The notes below the pieces were generated by a model. It was not told the origin of the DNA and did not search any database. It was given only the letters and a program-made list of their open reading frames with translations. From positions 1,674,001 to 1,738,000 of the forward strand of contig JAGYXB010001569.1 in the NCBI GenBank assembly GCA_022495005.1: DNA of 64,000 nucleotides. The letters are read 5' to 3'. Positions 1 through 11,975 of this stretch are shown here, one piece after another. Numbering within the stretch: position 1 is the first letter of the stretch; each line of letters starts with the position of its first letter. Made by a program: the position numbers and the translations under genes. The stretch is from Rhyacophila brunnea. Its lineage: Eukaryota; Arthropoda; Insecta; Trichoptera; Rhyacophilidae.

Positions 1-1400
1 ATAAAAAAGTGCATTGTTTTATCTTTATAATAATTTAAATTGTTTTGAAACATCAAAGAAAATATACAATGATTGAAATGATTGCAAATTTAATAACCTT
101 CATAGTAGATGAAATATGAGACTATTACCATAGGATCAATGGTAACTCCTATAACATTACGTGTGACGATTTCTTTGCATCCGATAGCCTCGTAAATGAA
201 AATTTCCAAATTAAGACGTAAAGCGTAATATAATGATTGATACTCTAAAAAAGCAATTGTACTTGTGTATATAATAATTCCTCCAGATTACACATTCACC
301 GTTGGGATGTCTTACCGGTGTCGAAATGGTCTCTGTAGATAAGAGGTTGATGCGCTGTCTGTCTTAATTCTAATGGTAAAATAAACACACTTTAAAGGCT
401 AGAAAAGCACCAAAAAATTAGTACAGGTAGATGTGAAATTCCTTTATAAACAATGCGTAGGTTTATATCAATAATGCCGCATTCTCACGTGTCGACTTTT
501 AGAGCCGTTTCACACGGGACACCTGTGTCCAGCCACCAGTGTGTCGAAATGCCGCATTTACATAAATAAATGAACGTGACATTCTCCGTCTGAACACGCC
601 CATTCAAGTTTGACGTAACAATACGAGTTTGTACTTAAAACCTTGGTTACTGCAGCCAAATTGCTTCAGCGAACAGTTAACTAGAACGATGATTGTCTAT
701 TAAATGGACTAAAGGACATCAACTCCGTTCAATTCAACTTACAAGTTAATCAACTTCGTTGAACTATAGATCCCAATTATTAATTGACTTTCAACTGTTA
801 TTCAACATACAGTTAAATGGCAAAAGTCGCCACATGAGAACGCAGCATAAGATAATGTTATTAAAAATACAGAATTTCGAAAAGCCTCGGAGAAAAATTC
901 TGAAAGAAATCATACACAAAGTAAGATTTAGACACATATCTAACATTTTCCATATGTGTGCTCTAACGAATTAAGCTACTGACCCAAATATCCTTCTTGC
1001 GATTTTCATTTCTGTCAACTGTCTTCGTAACGTAAATCAAGGTAATGACACTACTGACTTTATTAAATAGATGGCGTCAGAAGTGATCCAAGTTGTAATT
1101 TTGTCATCCTTGCATTTGCTAATAATCTTTAATCAAATTACTTTTTAAGTCACAAGATTCTAAAATGTATACTCGAACAACATCTTCTTGGCTAAAACTG
1201 TGAATTAACAAGCTCCTCCCATTTTTAACCGCAATTCCATTATAAACTAACAAGCTCCTCCCATTTAGTCGACAACAGCGCCTTCCGGCTTTTGCCAAAA
1301 TCTTCTTGTTAGAGAGTAGCATAATTCTTTAAAAAACCCTTAAAACTAGGTACTGTATTTGACAGATGAAGAATTATAATCGTAATAGATTTTTGGGCTG
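1..1400. other. No gene seen; probable Pdk intron or 3' region
   Basis: I read both strands for the missing Pdk C-terminal exon (GYGYGLP, ARYF, IYLKALS motifs) and did not find it. About 40 bases near 503-545 resemble one arm of the short MITE at 34359-34445. Bases 1205-1266 hold two close copies of an AACAAGCTCCTCCCATTT segment. Nothing else is recognisable. Confidence 0.5.
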
Positions 1401-1464
1401 TCACGTGTTCTTCCTCCTTGTTTCCAGTAAGGAAGGAAGAAGGAAGAGCATGCTGTGTCAACCA

Positions 1465-2065
1465 ATGGCGAAGGGTGACTTTTGGAAAGTGGTAGGCTGT
1501 GGAGAACAGAAAAAAAGAGCACACTAGTCAGATATACTTACAGGAAATTAGAAGACGATATTACTAACCGATGACTAGGTACACACTAAATCGATGAAAT
1601 TTCAATAGCTCACTGACAATATAAAATTGATTTTTACTTTTAAAAACAATCTACTTATACCTATTTATTTGTGATTGAAAGCCATAGAAATATTTTTTTT
1701 TAAATTATCTTGTTATTAATTTTACTAGCTCAAGCTGTGGTCATAGACAATAATATTATGCGCAAAATGCTTTCGAGCCTAGCATATAGTATACATTTCG
1801 GTAGACGGGGTTAAGGTCACGTGACCTGACAGTCATACAAAATACATCTGAATTCCAAACAAAATAATCCGTATAATAAGATATGACAGATAGATGGTAC
1901 TGTCGCATATTTTTTACCTTTGATACAAATTCTAAATTCAACACTGAAGATTATGACGACAGATGGTTCTGTTTATTTTTTCCACTTTATAATGTCTTTA
2001 GTGTATTTTTCTTAGAAGGTAGGCTTTAAATAATCACCTAGTATGGAGCCTTCGCCAATGGTGTC
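1465..2065. repeat. Dispersed repeat, copy 1 of 2
   Basis: Two blocks, about 1465-1610 (GTGACTTTTGGAAAGTGGTA onwards) and 1975-2065 (TTCTTAGAAGGTAGGCTT onwards), recur in the same order and orientation at about 8903-9065 and 9625-9685. The spacer differs. No terminal inverted repeat or coding remnant was recognised, so the class is unknown. Confidence 0.6.
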
Positions 2066-2372
2066 AACCAAAAAATCTATTATGATGATAAACAACCGGA
2101 AAAGTCTCGAAGAATTAGAAAATTTTGACTATAATTCCGCCCATCTACTCATTTGTAATTTATTGTTTTAGTAGCTGTCGTTGTCTCATATTATATATTT
2201 CTTTTCTACCTCTGCTACATGGCACTGACAATGATTTCAATAGTGCATTAACTCAACCATTTTCTTTCTAACTCATACTTTACTAAAACTCACCCAATTC
2301 ACACGTATCGTAAAATATTTAGTAAATACAAGCAATGAAGAAATATAAAATTTAGTAGTTTGGGTATCTTAC

Positions 2373-2487
2373 CTGCTAGCGGTACGGTATGAGCATCAGA
2401 TTTAGATGGTTGAGGAGCCGTGCTGTACATGTACTTGAAGAGTTGATCGGAGACACTTCTCGGGATTCCGCCGCCGCGGTCTGACAT
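2373..2487 (-). CDS. Pdk: Pdk exon (DRGGGIP...TVPLAG)
   Basis: This 115-nt exon has acceptor TGTTCACAG and donor GTAAGA. It encodes [20 protein letters not shown] and then [22 protein letters not shown] is the G1-box that contacts the adenine base. The exon ends one base into a glycine codon. The following exon (glycine-rich lid GYGYGLP and C-terminal tail) was not recognised in 1-2372. Confidence 0.96.
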
Positions 2488-5400
2488 CTGTGAACAGAAA
2501 ACAAAACACACACTTTATACTTCTACATTATTTAAATTTTTAAATATGAAGCGCCTAGTTTCAAAAGTCCCTAAAATGATTTTAGGTAGTTCTGAAAAAA
2601 ATGATTTTAGGTAGGTAGTTTTGAGAAAAATGACAAAAACTCATATCCAATAAATCTGTGAACTTTATGTATTTATTTTTTAATTCGTTACATTCGAAAG
2701 AGTATTTTGGCTTTGCATTTTAGGGGTATTTGTAAAGCACATCCAACCATTTTAGCGGGTTTTGAAATTTACCCTAATTTTTGATCATAGGTATTGACGG
2801 TTTTTGGCGTTTTATAAAGTTCAATCTTTGGTAATCATAATATAGGTAACAAAAATATCCATCTAAATACATATCTAACTCAAACATTTTCAACAACCGT
2901 TTTAGGGGGATTTGAAACTAGGCGCTTCATATAAACATACGATTCGATAGTTTTGGCACAAAAAACCAAACATGGTCGGAGAGGTACCGAGTAAGAGAAG
3001 AAGAACTTCTGGAAAATAGTAAAACATTCATCACAAGTAGTTGAATACAGATAGAATCGATGGAGTGGTGAGGTGACGTGAACGTAGAGAGGTACACAAG
3101 TACCATGACTTGTCGATGGTGTAGTAAAAATAATCAATGAATGAGTGTAATAATCATAATTGAAAATGAAGCTCTATTAGAAAGAATCTATTAGCTAACA
3201 ATTTAAAAATGAAATTATGGGTTTGTAATAACTAAAATATGATACGTAAGTCATTGATTGTATTCATTATAAATATATAGGAAATCCTGTATCAATTGTA
3301 GTCCCAGGTTTTGTGGTAGATAATGTTCAAACACTGTATCCACCTCATTTGAACCGTAGCAACAATTGGTGGGTTATTGATAGAAAATGTGTGATACAGA
3401 CGTTAACCACACTCTCAACTAACTGACACTGCTAGCGCAAAATGCTGTTTTCACCGTGGAAAGCCCCTCGGATTCAATTTTCATAAACTTTATAATCTTA
3501 ATACATTAGACGCTAAAGACGCGCCTAGCGCGTAACGATTAGGTGGCCATTCGATATAATTAGCATGCTATTTAAATGTGGTAATTAATAAGTAATTATC
3601 TAGTCAGCAGTCAATGTGACTATAAAAAAAACTGACCTTGACACATATATCTTCCTTTCCTCGCACAACCGTGACCTGCACAGGAGGGCAAGGCTCTGAC
3701 GATGAGCCGTGTTTCTCAACGACAGCACGCATGGCGTTCTTGAATAGCTCAAAAAGCATGTGGTACAGATGTGACGGCACATACACTATCCGGATATCTT
3801 CACAGGAGTCCAGCTCTGAAAATAAAATAAAAATTTTAGATGAAGACCTCTCCTTGCACTCTTCTCGGTCCCTAATTCTTCGCTGCCATGTACATCCACC
3901 AAACTTTTGTACTTGGTATAACTTGGCGTACCGATGGTTATTTAAATGCCCTCGAGTACTACTGTATGACTGCATTTTTCAGCAGTTGTCCATTCACTGA
4001 TTGACATGTCCAGCTCTTAACTATATATGTAAGTACATTCAATAATTCATAGAATTGACTGATTCAATGAATCTAATTTGTATTAAAATCCCTGTGATTT
4101 TTGATAGATTTGGACGATAACAGTGCAAAGTTTGCTACACTACAAATGAATCTGTAATTCAAAATGACTTACAGCTACTTTAATCATCAATCTTAGTAAC
4201 CTTTTTGATCAGATTCACTTTCATATATTTAGGCTCTTAGATCTTCGAGAAAATGGTTTCTTGAACGTCTTCGAAAAGTATAGCAAACTTCAAAACGAAT
4301 GCAAAGCAATCCCTTAATCATCCTTCTTTTGACCACGTCCGATCCTAATAATATCATATGGGTCTCCACAGAGTAGAGATTTGTACGAGAATGGATGTTA
4401 GCCACTTCCTCGACCTATTAAGGCCATACTCTGACTCCAATCACAAATTGAAAAACAATATGTGTATTTGCCAGACCTAGGATTCGAACCTGGGACCCAC
4501 GACATTATAAGCTGCCGCACGGCCAGCGTGGGACCATATATCTTCCACGGTACACATAATATCTGAGAACTTTTTTTGTTAAGAACCATAATATATAAAG
4601 GGACTCACCGCTGTGTTCGCTCAGGACTAAATCTGGCGAGGTGAGGTAGTACTGATCGCAGAGGAACCGAGCATTCTCGTAAGCGTCTCTGACCACCGCA
4701 CCAAGATGGCAGGAGATGTCAATGCACCCAACGTGGCGGCTACTTACCGTTGAAGGGGGCGCTTCTCCGAATAACAATGCTGTAAATAAATCATAAAACA
4801 CCATCAATTCCTGTAGTGGAATAAGACTAGTACATATAGCAAAACCTTGGTTTGCCAGTGTTTGGCAAGTCGAACCAAGTTTACCTTTTCTTATTAATAT
4901 ATCTGATCAGGAGTGTCAAAAACGTCGACCGCGTAACTATTCCTAGTCGCCCACCTGTCTGATATGTACAGATCTCTGACGCCCGTCCCACACAGCATGC
5001 AAGACAAGCCGTGCGACAGAGACAACGCACTACAATCTCGAAGTTAACCGATTATCGACAAGTGTCTCTCTCTAAAACCCGACGGGTAAAACAAGAGTTG
5101 ACTTGTAGGTAACTCACGTGGCGACCGTAGCGCATAGCGGACGGGTGTTTGGCCGTTTCGGGTTTTAGAAGTGACATTTCGCTATAATCGGCTACCTTCG
5201 GCTCCGCAGGAAGTGTTAATGAAATGTTAAGTAAAGTTTTATTCTTTGACCCACAATGAGTCACCCGACCACAAGTTCCAAGAAGCCGAAAAGATATCAC
5301 TATAATGATGAATGGGAACAGGAATTTTTTTCACGATGAAAAAGGATAAATAAATCATTATTTTTCTCTTAAATAACTTGATATTTTTGTACTGTAGTTA

Positions 5401-8400
5401 ATATTTACGATTTGTAAAGCATATAAGCATATTGCTTGCGACATAAAAGTAAAATAAAAGAAGATCTGGATTTATTTACATATTATTTTTATGTTTGTCT
5501 GAAGTCATCATTAATTCGATTGTGTTTAGGAAAAAGGGCGTAACACTCGATTTTTCGAAAAGTGCTTTTATTAGATATTAACAATGTATACAATTAAATA
5601 CACGTTCTTTAAAAAGGAAGTAAGCCGCAAATGCCAAATTATTATCTAAATTCAGGATTTAATTGAGCTTTAATTAAGTTTTTATTAAAGGAAAAAAGCA
5701 TTTACACTCAATTTTAATAATTTTTCTGTAATAAATTCTTTAATAGATCGAAAAGATATTACACCAAATCATCAATCATCATGCACCCAATGTATGTGCC
5801 AATTTAAAAAAAAATATTAAACCAAAATCATTGAAAAAACGTTTTTTGCCCCTCCTGTAAAATTTGTTCTGTGAGGGTTACGCCCTTTTTCCTAAACACG
5901 GTCGAATTGCTATTATTAAAATAACTTGATATTGAATTGGTATTGACATTATCTATGTTTATTTTCAATTTAGACTTATTTTTAGCTTTAAATTTCTACT
6001 TTTAATGTTAGTAGACCGCCGCCAATAATTTCAAAAGCAGGTCGCCAGTAGTGGTTAAAAGTTTGGCCACCGCTGCAGATAGAAAGGCATTTGTTTACCT
6101 AATTAAATGACTTTAAAATGTAGAGGACCAGTAAAATGTATAAAATGGCATGCTTCATATTGTCTCCATTTGTCCCTAGTAACATTACACTCACTATTGT
6201 GGCGTGGCGCATTGCCGAATAGTTACAATGTAATTTTCAATTTTATTTCTATATAAAAAAAATTTCAAGGAAATTAGTATCAAGCAACATTTGGTTTGAA
6301 ACTTGGTTAACAGGATTACACAAAGAGCTAACAATAAAATAACACAGATGTCACTTGTCATCACACTTACTGTGTTGGTTGATCAACATTCTTATGGATA
6401 TTCTGCTCATGTAGAACCTGTCAAGGAAGTACTGCACACTGTGTTCTGTCTGGTGGTCGATCTCGTGATTCTCTTTCATCTCGAGGACCCCGTGAGCCAT
6501 GGTCTGCACCACATCGGCATGTCGGTTGCTGATTTTCTGAAGTGTTGAACAAAATCTAAAAAAAAATATATATTTTTATTAACTAAAAATATTTATTTAT
6601 ATATTTTAACATAGCATCATTGAGGGAGGGCCCAATAGGGTTAAACCAACCTGCCTTTAAACAAAAATAGTTAATAAAATGGATCTTTGGTGGCGGCCTG
6701 TAGTCAATCAAGAATAAATCCGTTCACCCCCCACTACTGAATGCAATGAAAAGACTGATACATCTCAAAAACAAAAACAGGAGCCTGTTCAACTGTTTTG
6801 GCATAAAATATTCACTGATAGTCAGTGATAATTTGTTCAGTGGCGCTATGGCAATTATCTCGGAAAGTAAATAGATAACACACATGTTATTTTTTGGGCA
6901 TTTCTATCTGGAAACCGACCAAAAGGAATAGATTGGTGAAATACCGATAGCTGCACTTTCAATACCGGACTACAGTTGACGTATTAAGATGGATAATAGT
7001 TGCGAACACCGTGCGAGTAAATTATTTTTGAATCATCTGTACAATCAATTACTTTTATTTAGTTAATTGTTGATCATTTTTATTAAAATTAATTCACCAC
7101 AAACTTTTTAAGAAGTTTAACTTCTACGGTGTGTGCCCTACACATACATACACACACACACACACTCCAAGTTTTAATGTTCTAAAATTCTCCCAAGAAT
7201 ACTCGAACTAGTTAAAAAAAATCAAAATGGGAGGACAACTTCAAAAGGTAAAACAGAAATGATAATAAAGATGATGACTGGAGATAGAATGCTCATGTTA
7301 GAGATGCCTAGAGGATGGTTGTGCAGTCGACCATCGACCTGAATGGTCTGTTAGACTAGCATAAATAAATTTACTGCATATTTTTTCTAACACAGTTCAA
7401 GATAATATCAACTCACTTCTCCAATGTGGGGACGCTTGCGTCATGTTTCTCGAACTGTATGATTTCATCAAACGACGTGGCGTACCACTGGTTTACCATA
7501 CCCACCGACGGCATCCTCAGCAGGTTCTCCGGCAGTAGAGCGATCTCTTTCATTATGTTGGCCAGCCTGTAATGAGATTTATAGTTGAGTTTTATACTTA
7601 AGCATAGAAAAGTCGTTTATTTTGTAGTCTTGGTAATGGTGTTACAACCGAAATAGCTATCGACTTAAAAACCACCTGTAAAATTAATTTAATTTATATT
7701 ATCATTTTTCAAAATTGAATTCTATCAAGTAAATGCTAACTCAATTTGTTCAAAAACCATTATAATGGAGTTCTACCACGTAAACGCCAGGAGAACTGGC
7801 ATCTATTTTGTTTTACTTTCGTTTATTCAGAGACGCATGTTAGCAGCAACTAACTTTACTGAATGATATCAAAACCATTGGCATAATATATGCCAATCAT
7901 TGAATTGATTCTGGTCTGGACAAGACGTATAATATATAAATTAAGAGCGTACATAAGTGAAACGGCAAATAATTTTCAACACTATGTGGAACGAAATATT
8001 GCGGCGCGTTGCCATTCGGAGAGGGTTAGTCGACCTGTTCGCATGTCAATTTCTTTTGTGATGGAGTCGGATGAAAATATTCTTAAATCGTGTAAAAATG
8101 ATGACTAAAAAACGTTCTGCATGTACTTGAAAAAGAAAACATGTCTATGAATATACTATTATTATTACGAATATAATAATAAACATAACATAAAAAGGAC
8201 GCATGTTGAACTTTTATGACAAATTATATTTCATTCGGCTTGCGTCATTTGCACCCGCGACCCGCAATCCGCTCATCGCCTAGTCACGATCTTTTTAGAC
8301 CATGCCTCAGCTAAGGTATAGCCTTAATCGTCTAATGAACATTATGACATTTTACAAATTTAAGTAGACTCACCTAACTGGCAACTCTTTCCTGAGGAAT

Positions 8401-8431
8401 ATGAAGGACTTTCTCTCGCACGCATTTTGAC
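2373..8431 (-). CDS. Pdk: Pyruvate dehydrogenase kinase, internal six exons (partial gene)
   Basis: This kinase phosphorylates the E1-alpha subunit of the mitochondrial pyruvate dehydrogenase complex and switches it off; it acts in the matrix bound to E2 lipoyl domains. Exons, in transcript order, are 8374-8431, 7417-7566, 6371-6555, 4609-4779, 3637-3815 and 2373-2487. All have GT donors and AG acceptors, and the phases join without a stop (58+150+185+171+179+115 nt, about 286 codons). Motifs seen in order: [20 protein letters not shown] and [16 protein letters not shown] (N-terminal helical domain), [74 protein letters not shown] (the N-box with its Mg/ATP asparagine), [19 protein letters not shown] (G1-box DxGxG) and [14 protein letters not shown]. 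Animal family members are about 400-430 residues, so roughly 40 N-terminal and 85 C-terminal residues are missing. The exons look intact and functional. BCKDK is the nearest alternative but fits these motifs less well. Confidence 0.96.
2547..2929. mobile_element. MITE with TA target duplication, in a Pdk intron
   Basis: The ends are inverted repeats: TGAAGCGCCTAGTTTCAAA at the left and the reverse complement at the right, ending GGCGCTTCA. TA lies on both sides (2545-2546 and 2930-2931), as in Tc1/mariner-type insertions. The 383-bp interior is AT-rich and non-coding, with a short tandem repeat of ATGATTTTAGGTAG. It begins about 60 bp from the Pdk exon at 2373-2487 and is probably spliced out with the intron. 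Confidence 0.85.
3510..3600 (+). repeat. Dispersed repeat with an inverted copy at 49835-49945
   Basis: This block includes GCGCCTAGCGCGTAACGATTAGGTGGCCAT and TAATTAATAAGTAATTATCTAG. A reverse-complement copy sits at about 49835-49945. It lies in the Pdk intron directly next to the exon at 3637. The class is unknown. Confidence 0.55.
3637..3815 (-). CDS. Pdk: Pdk exon ([11 protein letters not shown]...DICVK)
   Basis: This 179-nt exon has acceptor TATTTTCAG and donor GTCAGT. It encodes [20 protein letters not shown] followed by [13 protein letters not shown]. The ELFKNAMRA stretch is the GHKL N-box, whose Glu and Asn bind Mg-ATP. It ends on a codon boundary. Confidence 0.96.
4331..4530 (-). 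mobile_element. tRNA-derived SINE, copy 1
   Basis: On the minus strand it begins with a tRNA-like head: CACGCTGGCCGTGCGGC (A-box region) and then the B-box GGTTCGAATCC at about 4479-4489. The body ends near GATCGGACGTGGTC. The body matches the SINE at 22281-22460. SINEs are copied by a partner LINE and this one has no coding capacity. It lies in a Pdk intron about 80 bp from the 4609-4779 exon. Confidence 0.8.
4609..4779 (-). CDS. Pdk: Pdk exon (LLFGEAPP...VLSEHS)
   Basis: This 171-nt exon has acceptor TTTACAG and donor GTGAGT. It encodes the linker between the helical domain and the ATPase domain, with [20 protein letters not shown] and [20 protein letters not shown]. Its variable loop (APPSTVSS) contains a perfect GTAAGT string at 4742-4747, a possible cryptic donor. 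Confidence 0.94.
5513..5908. mobile_element. MITE with long terminal inverted repeats, Pdk intron
   Basis: Outer arms are AATTCGATTGTGTTTAGG at 5513 and its near-exact reverse complement ending at 5908. The arms continue inward as AAAAAGGGCGTAAC and GTTACGCCCTTTTT, about 32 bp in all. The interior of about 330 bp is AT-rich and non-coding. The target duplication is not clear, so the superfamily is open. Confidence 0.8.
6371..6555 (-). CDS. Pdk: Pdk exon (FCSTLQKI...MLINQH)
   Basis: This 185-nt exon has acceptor TTTTTTTAG and donor GTAAGT. It encodes the [19 protein letters not shown] segment and the [20 protein letters not shown] segment. The family's H-box histidine/glutamate region is included. 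It joins the 4609-4779 exon through a split threonine codon. Confidence 0.96.
7141..7166. repeat. (CA)n microsatellite
   Basis: A short run of CACATACATACACACACACA-type dinucleotides, in the Pdk intron. Confidence 0.85.
7417..7566 (-). CDS. Pdk: Pdk exon (LANIMKEI...PTLEK)
   Basis: This 150-nt exon has acceptor CATTACAG and donor GTGAGT. It begins by completing an arginine codon and encodes [20 protein letters not shown] and then [16 protein letters not shown], the well conserved second and third helices of the N-terminal domain. It joins its neighbours in phase. Confidence 0.95.
7957..8330 (+). repeat. Dispersed repeat, copy 1 of 2
   Basis: It starts around GTGAAACGGCAAATAATT and ends at ACCATGCCTCAGCTAAGGTA. 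A diverged copy in the same orientation is at 10557-10912. No inverted termini or protein remnant was recognised. It lies in the Pdk intron just before the 8374-8431 exon. Confidence 0.65.
8374..8431 (-). CDS. Pdk: Pdk exon (GQNACE...LPVR)
   Basis: This 58-nt exon is the most 5' one found. On the minus strand it follows TTTACAG and ends before GTGAGT. It starts with the last two bases of a codon, so the missing upstream exon should end in G after the DFG of the family motif. It encodes [18 protein letters not shown], part of the N-terminal helical domain next to the lipoyl-domain binding surface. Confidence 0.93.
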
Positions 8432-8902
8432 CTGTAAACAATAAGAAAGCAAATATTAAAAAAATGCAAACAAACCCTTGGGGCCAAATGCATAGTAATA
8501 CTTATGTAAATGAGTGTGCTTATATGTTAATCAGCTAATTTTATTATAGGATGCATAACGAACTAAACGATGAGCGCACGATGCTTCGAAATTTAAATAA
8601 AAATGACAGTATAATTAGTAATTACCTACTTATGCATTAGATACTTATATATTTAACACCATACGGCAGATGCCTATTAAAAAATGTTACATTTGAGAAG
8701 AAAAACGCTCAGTAGAAAACACTTTGCGACCCATGGACTAGGAGCCGTTATAATAAATTTAAGTTCATTAGAAAGTAATTGGCGCCTAAATGTCTTAAAA
8801 ACTTTGTCACGACGTAACTCTTTCTCATGCAGTTTTGTCTCGCGGCGCCCTTGTACTAATAATAATAATTATCGGACATATTGGATGTCACACAGTGGCC
8901 AA

Positions 8903-9685
8903 GAGTGACTTTTGGAAAGAGGTAGGCTGTGGAGATCAAAGAAAAAGAGCACGCTTGTCAGATATACTCACGGGAAATAAGACGATAATACGATATTACT
9001 ACTGATGAATAGGTACACACTAATGTCAACGTCACACTAAATCGATGAAATTTCAATAGCGATATAGAATTGAGCAATGAAAATAAAGTATGTATTTTCC
9101 TATACCTACACGTAACATATGCCTAAAAATATATCATCGGTAAATATTATCAACAGCCCAATATGACAAACTAAATAAAAAATTATATATTTATATGTTA
9201 ATTAATTAAATGATTAATAATAATCAGAAGATAAAATTATTAATTATTTTTAAATAATATTCTATCTTTGTTTCTGAACATATAGAAATATTTTTTTTTT
9301 ATTATCGCATTATTAATTATTATTTGAATAAAGCGCCAAAGCGGCAGTCCTCGACACTAAATATATAAGCTCTGCCTTATAAGCCTATAGATTCGTATGA
9401 ATAAAAGCAAACTGCCCCAATGCTCTTGCGACGCCGTTCATACAATAAGCTCAACAAATTATTCTCGAGTGAATTGATATTAATTCAATACTTGCTAGAG
9501 GCGCTGGTTTGTCACTCATTTATATATATTTTTTAAATAATTATTAATTATTATTCTGACGATATATTCAATTGGTTCCCGCACATTTTTTTATTTAAGT
9601 ATTTAAATTTAAATACTTTCTATCTATTTTTCTTAGAAGGTAGGCTTCAAATAATCGCCTACTATGGAGCCTTCTATGGAGCCAC
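8903..9685. repeat. Dispersed repeat, copy 2 of 2
   Basis: Blocks 8903-9065 and 9625-9685 match 1465-1610 and 1975-2065 in order and orientation. The AT-rich spacer between them (9066-9620) shows nothing else that I can identify. Confidence 0.55.
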
Positions 9686-9778
9686 TGATGTCACAAGCTG
9701 GTACAAGACTGTCCGACATTATTAAAATTGTCAAACAACTTGCGGCGCACACTTTGAATACCACTGTCCTACGCCCCT

Positions 9779-10540
9779 TCAGCCTTTCGGTTACATGTAA
9801 ATTGTACGTACAACATTTCACCGTGGCACAGTTCGCCGTGAGCTTTCTATCGGAAAGAGATGACCGTGTACTATACGTCTCCAATTTTATTAGATTCAAT
9901 ATGAACATTAATTCAATTTTCATAGCTGATTTTGGCAAAATTCATAAATTCAAGAATGAAAACCTAGCCTAACCTAACAAATAATCCATTATATCGGTTA
10001 TTTTCAAAAAATGTTTGCTTCTGGCTTCCTGTAAAGTGTAAACCGACAAGAACCGTGTTTTATTTGGACATGAATTTTACGTCAGTAGTTACTTTTCCCT
10101 CCACCACCCGCCACGTCTCCACACCAGTTATGCAGGCGTATACCGTGGCGTAACGAACGTTAGGCGCTCTTCAAATTTGTGCCGAAAGTGTCCCAGAAGC
10201 AACTTCTCAAGACCTTGGTTGCCGTGCACTAGAGTGTGCGTGATCCCCAATTCGATATAATGTATTACGGTAAATTCTCGGTGAGAAAGGCCCTTCTTGC
10301 TCGCCGTAAAATTTCGCTAACTTTTTAAAAGCTGAGAAATTTTCCCTCGTAGATACCAAGTCGCAATGGCCGACTGGTCCAACTGAGGGTCGGACCGGCT
10401 TGAGAATGTCTTCCCTTTCAACCGACATATGGGGTCAGTAGTATACGACCCAAAGAGGTTGGACGGTCTTTAATATACGGCCATATATTTCCGATACAAC
10501 ATTTCACGGTGAAGTGTGATACGGCGAACTGAATACGTAC
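9779..10540 (+). mobile_element. CACCGTG-type MITE, interrupted copy
   Basis: This family has about 400 bp and both ends carry GCAGTTCGCCGT and TTTCACCGTG motifs in inverted orientation. Here the left part is 9779-10089 and the right part 10434-10540, separated by a 344-bp insert. Other copies are at 30848-31196, 39716-40102 and 61449-61857, with fragments at 26352-26450, 32033-32100, 33706-33800 and 34525-34600. There is no coding capacity. The superfamily is not established. Confidence 0.7.
10090..10433. mobile_element. 344-bp insertion flanked by a 9-bp duplication
   Basis: GTCAGTAGT occurs at 10081-10089 and again at 10434-10442, exactly at the point where the surrounding repeat is continuous in its copy at 30848-31196. 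The insert is GC-richer than its surroundings and has no clear inverted termini, poly-A or coding remnant. The class is unknown. Confidence 0.6.
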
Positions 10541-10556
10541 AAGTGTTCGGACACTG

Positions 10557-10912
10557 AAACGGCAAATAATTGTCAACTATAGGCGCGACGAAATTTTGGA
10601 CTCGCTGGCATTCTGAGAACGAACGTCGAGCTGTGAATACGTCAATTTGTTGTCGATGGCGACAGGGGTATTAATTCTTAAATCGTGTAAAGATGACTAA
10701 AAACGTTACCCATTTACTTGATAAAGAAAACATGTCAATGAATATATTATTATTGTTACTACTAGATTCTAGAACAATAAACAGAACGTTAAATGGACGC
10801 ATGTTGGATTTATCTGACAAATTATATTTCGTTCGACACGCGTCATTTGCACAATCCGCGCATCGCCTAGCCACGATCTTTTTAGACCATGCCTCAACTG
10901 AGGTATAGCCTT
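10557..10912 (+). repeat. Dispersed repeat, copy 2 of 2
   Basis: Diverged copy of 7957-8330, sharing AAACGGCAAATAATT at the start, ATGGACGCATGTTG in the middle and TAGACCATGCCTCA near the end. Confidence 0.65.
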
Positions 10913-11425
10913 AAGCATCAATATAGTTTTTAAAAAATAAAACAGCTATAATTTAAAAAAAAAATAGGCAGTAAATTCTAGAAGTCGCATTATAATTATT
11001 TACAGAATAATAAAATAAATATCAGTTATGCAATGCTAACTGTTAACTGTTAGGAAACACCAATCACATAAGTACGTACCTACTTACATGTTTTTTTTCA
11101 ATCTCATGAAAAAATGTAAAGCAACATGACCTATCTCAATAGAAAAAAATATGCAGACAGACAGATGTGTTCTCGCATTACAAAACACGCATACGTAATG
11201 GCTTCAGTAACAATGTGAAACAAAAAATAAACAACCATGATGAAAAAATACAAACTGTACATTTAAAAAATAAAACATGAGATGTCTTGTGTAAACTGAG
11301 CTGTCAACAACGAAAGAGCGTCTAATTCAGGGGTTCTTAACTTTATTGCGGTCGCGGGCGCATTTGAGATGTCGGATAATAGCGCCTGTACACGTGCATG
11401 GATTTACTGGCAGCAATAGCAAGTA

Positions 11426-11975
11426 CAATCGAACATGGTGATCTCGGATTTAATGAGGAAACATTTATTGACATTTTAGTTTATGATTTTCTGCATACAT
11501 TTATTCACTTTTATAACGAGCTACTTCTCGGGTATACCGAGCAAAACTGTTGATTGTTTAAAAACAACATTTTCGACCCTAAGCAATAAAATCCAACCGG
11601 GAAGTTAACTAGACCGATGCCGCCGGTTTTGGATTACGTTTATGACACTAGTAAGTGTCCATGTACCTATTTGGTGTTTTCGCCGACAACATTGAAAAAG
11701 TATCCACGCATATGGTTGAAATTGTATGTAAAAAATCCAAGCTTTGTTCTGAAGTTGTGAAGTCAGTAGGTAACCTACCTGCCAGCGCCGGCGGCTCAGC
11801 ACTACATTATAATAAACAACTACTTTTGTAGTTTATGAATACCATGGTTCTTTCGGGGATTATTACGATGGTTTTCAGATTTTTTATGTTATATGCTTAA
11901 ATAGAACGTGGTGCGAAAAATGTTATATAACGAGTAATGCTTATAACGAGCAAATTCAGTCGGTCCCATCTTATT
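11426..11975 (-). mobile_element. Mariner-type MITE, decayed, inverted relative to 26752-27334
   Basis: Reverse-complement match to the complete copy at 26752-27334 along most of its length. The left end is CAATCGAACATGG after TA, a decayed CAGTCGAACTTGG terminus. The right terminus is replaced by AT-rich sequence. It interrupts a repeat that is continuous at 61121-61275. Confidence 0.75.

Noticed and set aside
3604..4000. Plus-strand 120-codon frame opposite a Pdk exon
   Set aside because: It is the antisense shadow of the exon 3637-3815. The minus-strand frame carries the conserved GHKL motifs and the splice sites.
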